From WVZH01 sp034430425 (GTDB lineage: Bacteria; Chloroflexota; Anaerolineae; Anaerolineales; E44-bin32): 7,841 bases of DNA. Where the stretch lies: the NCBI GenBank assembly GCA_034430425.1, contig DAOUEK010000116.1, positions 1 to 7,841 on the forward strand. Reading direction: 5' to 3'. Below, in pieces: positions 1 through 5,963 of this stretch. A program made the translations under genes and the position numbers. How positions within the stretch are numbered: position 1 is the first letter of the stretch; each line of letters starts with the position of its first letter. The notes beneath the pieces were generated by a model. It did no database searches, was not told the origin of the DNA, and worked only from the letters and a program-made list of their open reading frames with translations.

Positions 1-2429
1 GCGGCTACAGCATCATCACCCTGGAAGGCACTTATAATGGTGCTTTATTCTCCTGTGACGGGGATTCCTGCACGATCAATCTGGTCGAAGGCGCCAACGC
101 CTTCACCTTCTGGGCGCTCTCGAGTTGGGGTGATAGCTCGCTGATGGGCACGACCAGTCGCAATGTGGATACGCGCCCTCCGAACATCATCGGCAATGTC
201 AGCGGGATTCCCGGGAGTGGCGCCTGGTACATCTCGCCAGTAACGATCACCGCCTCCGCCTCCGACCCCTTGCCTGGATCAGATCTGGCTTCCTTCCAAG
301 CCTCGGTTGATGGCGGCGCGTGGAGCGGCTTCTCCGATCCGATCACGCTAGGTAACGGCAATCACACGGTCGAGCTGCTGGCCAGGGACCACGCCGGATG
401 GACCGACAGCGAGAGCATGTCCTTCCAGATCGATACCGTCGCCCCCACAACAATATTCGCCGACCCCACGGGGACGACTTGGGCCACAGGCACAATCACG
501 TTCAGCGGCGTGAGCAGCGATCCGAATCTGAGCGGCGCCGAGCTCTCGTTTAATGGCAGGAGCTCATGGAGCGATTTGAGTCCGGACGGAGGCGGCAACT
601 GGTCGACCACCTGGGATACGCGCACCGTATCCAACGGCAGCTACAACGTGCGTGCTCGCGGCATCGATGATGCGGGCAATGTGGGCGGAGCTGCTTTAGT
701 CACTATTATTGTGGACAACGGTGAGCCGAAGATTTATATCCCCACATCGTGGCCGATTTGGCAACGGGTGGCGATCAACGTTGTGGATAACGGCATTGGC
801 GTCGAGCGTGTGCGTCTAACCATCCACGGCGGGGAATTCGGCGAACGAGTCTACAACTGGAGCAGTGGCCCGGACGATTTCAAATGGGACCGACGCTTCG
901 GTGACATCGTAGCTCCCATCGGCGGCTATCCGGTGGAAGTGGAAGCCTGGGACCAGGTGGGCAACAAGGGTGCGGCTTGGGGCGAGATCGTGATTCCCGC
1001 CCCGGATGAAGTAGAAGAAGCGCCCGGAGTACTCAGCGTCGAGCCGCCAGACGAGCCATCCGAACCACCCTCGATGTCTGGTGATGAAGAAGCCGTTCCG
1101 CTACCCACAAACACTCCCGAGACACCGAAAGTAACCGTCTTTGGCGAAAGCGTTGAGGAAACCGCCAGCGAGGAACTCACCACGCTGACGGGTTCGGACA
1201 ACTTGCTGGTTGGATCAGCAGCCGTGTCTGCCATCAGCGCTGTGATGGCATACATTTTATATACTCGTCGTAAGCGACAGGAAGAAGAAGAACAGAAAGC
1301 TAAAGCTGCGGCGCAGTTCAACGCTCAGCAGCGCGCGTTGGAGGAGCACCGCAACAAGAAACTGGCTTGGTGGAGAGCCCTTCAAAGAGCCGCGGAGCTT
1401 ATCGCAATAGGATCTTCAGTTGCTGCAGGAATTCTTGCTATAGGATCTGCGATTGATTCAGGAATATTCGCTAGTAAAGGGTTAATGTCGCTAACGCCGG
1501 AGCCGGAGTGTCAATATTTCGGTGGCGCGTATCAAATATGTGTAACAGCCAATCAACAGTGTTATTTATTCGTTGATGGTAGTCAATCCTGTGTTTCAAT
1601 GCCAACGTCTGAACCCACGCCAAGCGTGAAATGTGTTCACCTTACTGGTACGCATGAGGCCTGCTTTACAGAAGGGGCGGCGATATCCAAAGATCAGAAT
1701 TGTGTGGACTACGGAGCGGGGAATACTCGCTGTTTCTTTGTGCCGACACCAATAGATTTTGATCAATTATCAACAGAAGAACCAGGAAACACTGAATACA
1801 ATGGCAGTATGCTTTACGATTGGTATCGAAAGTTATATTATGACAAGGATGGTTGGTGGTGGGATGTTTATGGCAATGATGGCAATTTTTCAATATGGGA
1901 GTCAATGTCCATACTCATGATTCATGAACTACATCTTCACTGGCAAAACATGGATGTGGAAGTAATGATCGAGGGTAGCATCCGGACAGCAAATGCCTGG
2001 TGTCAAACCATCTATAAGATATCCGGGCCATGTTCTGATGTTCAATTTGTCAATTGGTTTGCTGCCTACGTAGATTCCGGCGAACATCGGGTACCGAATG
2101 GGTACGCAGATGACCCGTTCAGTAAATACTATAACCCTAAAACCGGGGAATCCACATTTACATCATCCGACTTAGAATGGGTTTCATCAATCACATCAGC
2201 ATGGATCGATCGAGATCCAGAATATGATGATGGTTTTTCAAAATTTCGACCTTATGGTTGGGGAGATTCCAGGTTGGGGCATATTGCTTGGATAAGCGAG
2301 TTTTTAAACGACAACCCGGATTTTGCCTTCTATTGGCTTGAAGGATTTCTTATTCCTTCTGGCTGTATTGACAAAGCGATGAAACAAGAGGGAGATTGGA
2401 CAACAGATAATTGCATACCAGTAAGATAG
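1..2429 (+). CDS. Large Ig-like repeat surface protein with two membrane segments and Cys modules (5' partial)
   Basis: The frame is open from the first complete codon at position 3, so the ATG at 144 is internal and the true start lies upstream. Three Ig-like beta repeats run roughly 165-440, 441-737 and 738-993; each has the 'sDGG.ws', 'G.y.v.v.a.D.aGn' style of bacterial surface Ig domains. An acidic Pro-rich stalk follows (~997-1190). A hydrophobic segment (1203-1262) ends in RRKR, then comes a charged Glu/Lys/Ala-rich helix, and a second hydrophobic segment (~1398-1458). By the positive-inside rule the helix is cytoplasmic and both ends are outside. After that come two four-cysteine modules (1509-1592 and 1632-1733) and an unrecognised Trp/Tyr/Asp-rich domain (~1800-2429) containing WWWDVYGNDGNFSIWE. 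I see no catalytic motif. GC content falls visibly after about 1400, suggesting the C-terminal half has a different history. The protein is probably a cell-surface adhesin or receptor; its function is unknown. Confidence 0.88.
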   Translation, partial: GYSIITLEGTYNGALFSCDGDSCTINLVEGANAFTFWALSSWGDSSLMGTTSRNVDTRPPNIIGNVSGIPGSGAWYISPVTITASASDPLPGSDLASFQASVDGGAWSGFSDPITLGNGNHTVELLARDHAGWTDSESMSFQIDTVAPTTIFADPTGTTWATGTITFSGVSSDPNLSGAELSFNGRSSWSDLSPDGGGNWSTTWDTRTVSNGSYNVRARGIDDAGNVGGAALVTIIVDNGEPKIYIPTSWPIWQRVAINVVDNGIGVERVRLTIHGGEFGERVYNWSSGPDDFKWDRRFGDIVAPIGGYPVEVEAWDQVGNKGAAWGEIVIPAPDEVEEAPGVLSVEPPDEPSEPPSMSGDEEAVPLPTNTPETPKVTVFGESVEETASEELTTLTGSDNLLVGSAAVSAISAVMAYILYTRRKRQEEEEQKAKAAAQFNAQQRALEEHRNKKLAWWRALQRAAELIAIGSSVAAGILAIGSAIDSGIFASKGLMSLTPEPECQYFGGAYQICVTANQQCYLFVDGSQSCVSMPTSEPTPSVKCVHLTGTHEACFTEGAAISKDQNCVDYGAGNTRCFFVPTPIDFDQLSTEEPGNTEYNGSMLYDWYRKLYYDKDGWWWDVYGNDGNFSIWESMSILMIHELHLHWQNMDVEVMIEGSIRTANAWCQTIYKISGPCSDVQFVNWFAAYVDSGEHRVPNGYADDPFSKYYNPKTGESTFTSSDLEWVSSITSAWIDRDPEYDDGFSKFRPYGWGDSRLGHIAWISEFLNDNPDFAFYWLEGFLIPSGCIDKAMKQEGDWTTDNCIPVR
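1509..1733 (+). repeat. Duplicated four-cysteine module inside the surface protein
   Basis: Cysteine codons at 1509, 1539, 1560 and 1590 give the spacing C-x9-C-x6-C-x9-C. Cysteine codons at 1632, 1662, 1701 and 1731 give C-x9-C-x12-C-x9-C. Both copies have aromatic/Gly residues between the first pair (YFGGAYQI, HLTGTHEA) and a short polar turn between the last pair (DGSQS, GAGNT). They are joined by a Pro/Thr/Ser linker. The conserved x9 spacings indicate a tandem duplication of a small, probably disulfide-stabilised hairpin domain, which fits an extracytoplasmic location. I do not recognise the domain as a named family. Confidence 0.7.
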
Positions 2430-2473
2430 ATTGTACACATATATACTTGATGAATATTCAATTGGAGAGCTAT

Positions 2474-3784
2474 ATGAAGGTAACTAAAGTGATTGGTTCA
2501 ATGATGAAATCTGTTATTCAAGTTGCTACAATTTTCTTTCTCGTTGGCTGTTCCATTCAATCACAAACTCAATCAACTCAACATCCATTGACAACCGTAA
2601 CACCGACATCGGATTCAATCCCTTCGATGACTCCAACTGCTACAGAAAAGGCAGATCTACCTACTGCTATTAGCAAGTTATTTTTCGATTGTGTTTCGAT
2701 AAAAGATATTGAATATCAGTCGAATAATCTTCAGGGGACATTGGTATTGTCAAAATCTCTCCTTAGCCTTGTCACGGGAGAAAAGAAAGATCTCGAAACA
2801 AACCGGTATGTCTCTGGATTGATCGTTTCTCCTGATCAGTCAAAGCTTGCCTTGACATTGTTTGACCCCAATCGTGTACAAATTATCGATCCCACTGGAA
2901 ATATCGTGTCGGAATTTGCTTCAATTGATAATAAGCGATTAAAGCCTCTTTATTGGCTTGATGATAATTCTCTGGTTTTGAGAGATTATGATTCCGAAGA
3001 TGATCCTTTTCCGTCACCATCCATCATATTGAATGTCCAGTCAGGAACCTGGGAAGTGATTACTCCCGAATTTGAGGATATGAACAAGAATCCCGATGGA
3101 ATTAGCAACGAGTGGTTCCCATATGGGTATTGGACAAGACTGTCGATTAATCCTGACCAAACACATTGGGTATATCCAGCCTATAGCCCTGCGAATGTAA
3201 CCAATGAATTGATTCTATGGAATGCGAAGTCAAATGAAGAGGTTTTTCGATTGCCTGTCTGGATTGAAAGCACATTCCCCTGGTGGTCACCGGATGGAAC
3301 CCGTTTTATCAATGGCGAGTATTGGCAGCTTCACACACTTTTTCCAGACATGCCATATGAAGGCGGCTCTGAACTGGTTAGCGTAAATACTTCTGGAGAG
3401 ATAGAGAGGCTGAGTTACTGGACAGCTCAGTATAAAGCAACACCGCATAGTTATGTTTGGTCACACAATGGAGAAGCGATCGCCTTTTGGCTAGAAATTG
3501 TCGATGATGATAACCCAGAGACTGGTGGCCCCCGAAAGCCGCATGAGCTAGCAGTTCTTGATGTAACAACAGGGGAAACAATCAATTATTGTCTCCAAGG
3601 ATTAGATTATCCTGTGTGGTCTCCCGACAATAAATATCTTGCTGTTCGTGCATCATCTCTTGATAATCCAGAATCTGATGACATTCGAGATGTATTTGTT
3701 ATCGATCTTGAAAACAAGACAGCATTTGAAATTACCGGTTCAGAGTATGATGAGATTGTCGGCTGGATGATCTCGCCACCGTAG
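2474..3784 (+). CDS. Lipoprotein with TolB/PD40-like beta-propeller, paralog 1
   Basis: 436 residues. I chose the ATG at 2474 because GGAG at 2464-2467 sits 6 nt before it and the signal peptide then begins correctly; ATG 2450 and TTG 2411 are in-frame upstream alternatives. The signal peptide ends in the lipobox L23-V24-G25-C26. A Ser/Thr/Gln/Pro-rich linker (27-~68) leads to a beta-propeller with recognisable SPD-type turns at about 119 (VSPDQSKLAL), 272 (WSPDGTRFI), 330 (WSHNGEAIAFW) and 383 (WSPDNKYLAV), ending GWMISPP. Cys73 and Cys373 are the only non-lipid cysteines in the mature protein. It begins 44 bp after the surface-protein stop codon; a TATACT -10-like hexamer lies in that gap (2442-2447) without a clear -35. 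Such propellers usually bind proteins or ligands; no enzyme motif is visible. It is more divergent than the two later full copies. Confidence 0.88.
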   Translation: MKVTKVIGSMMKSVIQVATIFFLVGCSIQSQTQSTQHPLTTVTPTSDSIPSMTPTATEKADLPTAISKLFFDCVSIKDIEYQSNNLQGTLVLSKSLLSLVTGEKKDLETNRYVSGLIVSPDQSKLALTLFDPNRVQIIDPTGNIVSEFASIDNKRLKPLYWLDDNSLVLRDYDSEDDPFPSPSIILNVQSGTWEVITPEFEDMNKNPDGISNEWFPYGYWTRLSINPDQTHWVYPAYSPANVTNELILWNAKSNEEVFRLPVWIESTFPWWSPDGTRFINGEYWQLHTLFPDMPYEGGSELVSVNTSGEIERLSYWTAQYKATPHSYVWSHNGEAIAFWLEIVDDDNPETGGPRKPHELAVLDVTTGETINYCLQGLDYPVWSPDNKYLAVRASSLDNPESDDIRDVFVIDLENKTAFEITGSEYDEIVGWMISPP

Positions 3785-3817
3785 TATTTTGCCTGGAACA
3801 TTATCGGGTTTTGAACA

Positions 3818-3846
3818 TCAAGCCTATATAGTGTAAGCTTCCACAT
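3818..3846 (+). promoter_or_regulatory. Conserved leader/promoter block before paralog 2
   Basis: TCAAGCC (3818-3824) and TATAGTGTAAGCTTCCAC (3827-3844) recur, 2 nt apart in both places, directly before the fourth paralog (7335-7361). TATAGT (3827-3832) resembles a -10 box; if it is used, transcription would begin only about 7-8 nt before the ATG. No Shine-Dalgarno sequence is visible, so near-leaderless translation is possible. No conserved -35 lies at the usual distance. The block may simply be conserved through recent duplication. Confidence 0.45.
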
Positions 3847-5163
3847 ATGAAGAAGCATCCTTTCACCTCGCTCCTGCTCGCCATCTCCCTGCTGCTGGCA
3901 GCAGGCTGCAGCACGCCGACTGCACCTGCCGCAAGCCCGACGGACATGCCGGAAATCTCCACGCCGACCGCCGAATCCCCCAGCCCAAGCCCTACGCCTG
4001 ATCTGAGCCGGTTAACCATCGAATGTGTTGACATAGTCGAGGCATACCCGGAAAACATCAAGCTAAAGGGTGTTCTAGTAGTTAACCCTATCGGCGAAGA
4101 TGCATACCTATGGGATCTTCTTGCTGACAATAAATTCATAGATAATGCTGTCCATTCGTCAGTAGTATCCCCAGATCGTTCTATGCTTGCGTTCATCGAC
4201 TTAGCGCTTGATTCTTTGATTATCATGGACTCAGCTGGCAATCGATTAGATGAAGTTCCGAACTGGGGACGTGGATATTACCTTCTCCACTGGCTCGACG
4301 ACAATCAAATGGTTATAAGGTTTTCATACTCGGATTCTCCACACGAATCCGATGCCATTACGGTACTCGAATTATCAAATAATGAGCGGCGTGATATCCT
4401 CCCTGAATTCCCTGACATTACGGATCATATTAGAGACGTTAATTGGGGTACATATACGGTAAGTCCACTGGTGGTAAATTCCCAACTCAGTCGTCTTCTA
4501 TATCCGTCTCTTATCAAGAATGACACTTCACTTATTATCTGGAACCTTCAGACGAACCAAGAAGCAGGACGTATCCATCATCATGTCTACGAAGGGGCTG
4601 GAGTAAACTCAAGTGCTCCTGCGTGGTCTCGTGATGGTACAACTTTCGTTACGAGCGCCATGCTTCGTTACGTTTTTGATCCGGATATGCAAGCCAATCC
4701 GGTCCAGCCCTTGGAATACGCAGGGGATGCTTCTGAAAATGTATATATTAACGTAGATGATGAATTCCCTTATACATTCGGATACGAATTGATCCTTGTA
4801 AACGAAGTTGGGAAAGCGCAGCGTCTGTCCTATCTGACGACGAATTACTATGCTATTCAATCAGATTGGACTTGGTCTCCCGACGAAACGCACATTGCAT
4901 TTTGGTTGACGATTAAAGATGAAGAGCATCCAATTAACCAAGAATTGGCGGTACTGGATGTTGAAAGTGGCGAGGTAACTAATTACTGTATCTCAGGAAT
5001 TTCCTCACCAATTTGGTCGCCAGATGGCAGCCAGATTCTCATACATCAAGATCCAGCAGATCAAACAAATTATCAAATCGTGGATCTGGATGCTGGCGTA
5101 GCGTTTTCCATTTCCGAAGAAGATGATGTCATGGTAAACGGCTGGTTGATCTCCCCGCCATAA
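3847..5163 (+). CDS. Lipoprotein with TolB/PD40-like beta-propeller, paralog 2
   Basis: 438 residues. The signal peptide MKKHPFTSL... ends in the lipobox L17-A18-A19-G20-C21. A Pro/Thr/Ser/Ala linker (22-~55) ends in PDLSRL. The propeller has SPD-type turns at about 108 (VSPDRSMLAF), 261 (WSRDGTTFV), 344 (WSPDETHIAFW) and 391 (WSPDGSQIL), with blade strands such as LIIWNLQTNQEAGRI, and ends GWLISPP. Cys60 and Cys381 (in NYCISG) are the only non-lipid cysteines. It lies 62 bp after paralog 1 and is closest to paralog 3 across the propeller: both have LAVLD.ESGEVTNYCISG and GYELI/GFELI. Codons for the signal and linker (to ~4010) are clearly GC-richer than the propeller codons. No SD sequence precedes the ATG, but the start is fixed by the signal peptide and the conserved leader. 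Predicted to be membrane-anchored on the outer face; the bound partner is unknown. Confidence 0.92.
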   Translation: MKKHPFTSLLLAISLLLAAGCSTPTAPAASPTDMPEISTPTAESPSPSPTPDLSRLTIECVDIVEAYPENIKLKGVLVVNPIGEDAYLWDLLADNKFIDNAVHSSVVSPDRSMLAFIDLALDSLIIMDSAGNRLDEVPNWGRGYYLLHWLDDNQMVIRFSYSDSPHESDAITVLELSNNERRDILPEFPDITDHIRDVNWGTYTVSPLVVNSQLSRLLYPSLIKNDTSLIIWNLQTNQEAGRIHHHVYEGAGVNSSAPAWSRDGTTFVTSAMLRYVFDPDMQANPVQPLEYAGDASENVYINVDDEFPYTFGYELILVNEVGKAQRLSYLTTNYYAIQSDWTWSPDETHIAFWLTIKDEEHPINQELAVLDVESGEVTNYCISGISSPIWSPDGSQILIHQDPADQTNYQIVDLDAGVAFSISEEDDVMVNGWLISPP

Positions 5164-5310
5164 TTTTACTCAGGAAACTGGTGTTTAGGGGTGTAGAGTA
5201 ATGTGCCCACAGGTACATCTGGGGGAGGACATTCAATTAGTGCGCTTGAAGGGTAAATACCTCGTCCGAATGGATTTATCGTCAAGTTTTCCTTTAATAT
5301 GTAACGTTTT

Positions 5311-5370
5311 CACAAACGGCAACGATATGCTACAAAATTTCCCAATCGGCAATATTATGGTGCAAATCCA
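5311..5370. repeat. Degenerate 30-bp tandem direct repeat
   Basis: Positions 5311-5340 and 5341-5370 align without gaps and match at about 19 of 30 positions. The shared core is CGGCAA (5317-5322 and 5347-5352), followed by TATG and CAAA at the same offsets. The reverse complement contains TTTGCACCATAAT. Repeated short binding sites near the ends of transposons look like this, and IS21-type ends are one loose comparison, but no element is identified. Confidence 0.4.
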
Positions 5371-5436
5371 TGTTTGAGGAGGAAGAGACTACAGGGCAAT
5401 TCACTGTACAAACGTGTAGGGTGGAAAAACATCATC

Positions 5437-5492
5437 CGGATATTGTTCCATAGAACAAGGCGAAAAATTTAATATAGTTATGATAATATCCG
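5437..5492. promoter_or_regulatory. Nested inverted repeats (operator-like or structured)
   Basis: The outer arms CGGATATT (5437-5444) and AATATCCG (5485-5492) are perfect 8-bp inverted repeats. Inside them, TTGTTC (5443-5448) and GAACAA (5453-5458) form a perfect 6-bp inverted repeat around CATA. The inner palindrome could be a dimeric repressor site. The GTTC-N4-GAAC order is the reverse of the Gram-positive LexA order GAAC-N4-GTTC, so I do not call it a LexA box. A TATGATAAT -10-like stretch (5480-5488) overlaps the right side. Confidence 0.35.
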
Positions 5493-5525
5493 TTGTGAAA
5501 GGCAGGGTGTTTAGTGCGGATATAG

Positions 5526-5557
5526 TTTTCCCCCCTACAAGTTTTTCCCCTACAGGG
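5526..5557. repeat. Short direct repeat TTTTCCCC(CC)TACA
   Basis: CCCCTACA occurs at 5532-5539 and 5547-5554, each preceded by a run of T. CTACAGGG occurs at 5550-5557 and also at 5389-5396, and the related TGTAGGG is at 5415-5421. These recurring words inside one spacer suggest element-end or protein-binding repeats, or simple degenerate duplication. Confidence 0.35.
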
Positions 5558-5673
5558 ATTTTACAATGCTTCCAGGCCCCATCAGGGGATTGACTAGCGG
5601 ACTCCCATATCTATAGAGAGATCAAGTAAGGCAGGAACGATCGCTCATCGAGAAGTACTTGGAGGAATTCTCA

Positions 5674-5760
5674 ATGATAACTTCCGACTCGCTGCTTGAA
5701 TTATCCAGACGAGGTTTTTTCCCACTACACGATGGATTTTCAGGTCTGACCCGGCGTTGA
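5674..5760 (+). CDS. Candidate 28-residue small ORF with strong SD
   Basis: The ATG at 5674 is preceded by GGAGG (5661-5665) with 8 nt between, the best ribosome site in the window. The peptide begins MITSDSLLELSRRG and ends GLTRR at TGA 5758-5760. The same frame is open upstream back to TAG at 5614, and that part also reads like protein (VRQERSLIEKYLEEFS), so this may be a remnant of a broken gene rather than a small protein. A minus-strand GTG-start frame (5622-5819) overlaps it. No family is recognised. Confidence 0.2.
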   Translation: MITSDSLLELSRRGFFPLHDGFSGLTRR

Positions 5761-5813
5761 ATATGCTGTGCGATATTGTGTAGAATGAGTTCGAAGAGTT
5801 GTTGGAGAGCTGA

Positions 5814-5857
5814 AATCACGGTTTGCTTTTCCTTATAATTAGATCAAGACCGTGATT
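5814..5857 (+). promoter_or_regulatory. Inverted repeat enclosing a perfect TATAAT box
   Basis: AATCACGGT (5814-5822) and ACCGTGATT (5849-5857) are perfect 9-bp inverted repeats. The pairing extends through TTG/CAA with a one-base bulge. The intervening DNA holds TATAAT (5834-5839), about 125 bp before the ATG of paralog 3. No good -35 lies at 16-18 bp. This could be a promoter flanked by repressor half-sites, or a stem-loop that has the TATAAT by chance. Confidence 0.35.
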
Positions 5858-5859
5858 GT

Positions 5860-5890
5860 AATGCCTTAGATGGTGTTATAGGGCATTTTT
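5860..5890 (+). terminator. Weak terminator-like hairpin
   Basis: AATGCC (5860-5865) pairs with GGCATT (5882-5887) over a 16-nt loop and leads into T5886-T5890. The stem is only 6 bp with a large loop, so intrinsic termination is doubtful. If it works it would attenuate transcripts starting at the TATAAT just upstream before they reach paralog 3. Confidence 0.2.
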
Positions 5891-5963
5891 AGAACGGATG
5901 TACATTTTCCGCCATCACAACTTATTGTGTTATTCAACAGGTGATAAATTGGAATCTATCCAA

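Larger units (their letters stand above)
5164..5963 (+). other. 800-bp repeat-rich spacer without a convincing gene
   Basis: The other paralog gaps are 61-62 bp, so about 740 bp here looks like extra DNA. It has no long ORF on either strand. It holds a degenerate 30-bp tandem repeat (5311-5370), nested inverted repeats (5437-5492), repeated CCCCTACA and CTACAGGG words (5389-5557), a CCCCATCAGGGG palindrome (5577-5588), a small ORF with a good SD (5674-5760), an inverted repeat around TATAAT (5814-5857) and a weak terminator-like hairpin (5860-5890). It may be the remains of a mobile element, a regulatory region or a structured RNA region; I cannot tell which. Confidence 0.6.

Noticed and set aside
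144..146. ATG as the start of the surface-protein gene
   Set aside because: The same frame is open back to position 3 and reads like the end of another repeat (CDGDSC, LVEGANAFTFWA), with no SD before the ATG.
926..1321. Long minus-strand frame opposite the stalk and first membrane segment
   Set aside because: Ser-rich shadow of the Pro/Glu-rich coding strand; composition and position explain it.
1666..1905. Minus-strand frame rich in His and Cys, resembling a metal-binding peptide
   Set aside because: It lies antisense to well-supported coding sequence and its His/Cys come from the reverse of Trp/Asn/Gly codons; no start signal or context.
1918..1938. HELHLH as a zinc-protease HExxH motif
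   Set aside because: The second His is at the wrong spacing (HExHxH; residue five is Leu), and no further ligand pattern is visible.
5201..5377. 58-codon plus-strand frame beginning MCPQVHLGED
   Set aside because: No SD, overlaps the degenerate tandem repeat, and the second half reads like non-coding sequence; could be a fragment but not supportable as a gene.
5443..5458. LexA box
   Set aside because: The palindrome is GTTC-N4-GAAC, the reverse orientation of the Gram-positive LexA site, and there is no SOS gene nearby.
5311..5557. CRISPR array
   Set aside because: The repeats are degenerate, adjacent without unique spacers, and no cas gene is present.
5622..5819. 65-residue minus-strand frame with GTG start
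   Set aside because: No recognisable family or SD; overlaps the better-supported small plus-strand ORF, and its end falls in the inverted repeat.
5898..5963. Upstream ATG 5898 as start of paralog 3
   Set aside because: It would add 22 polar residues before a clean lipoprotein signal peptide.
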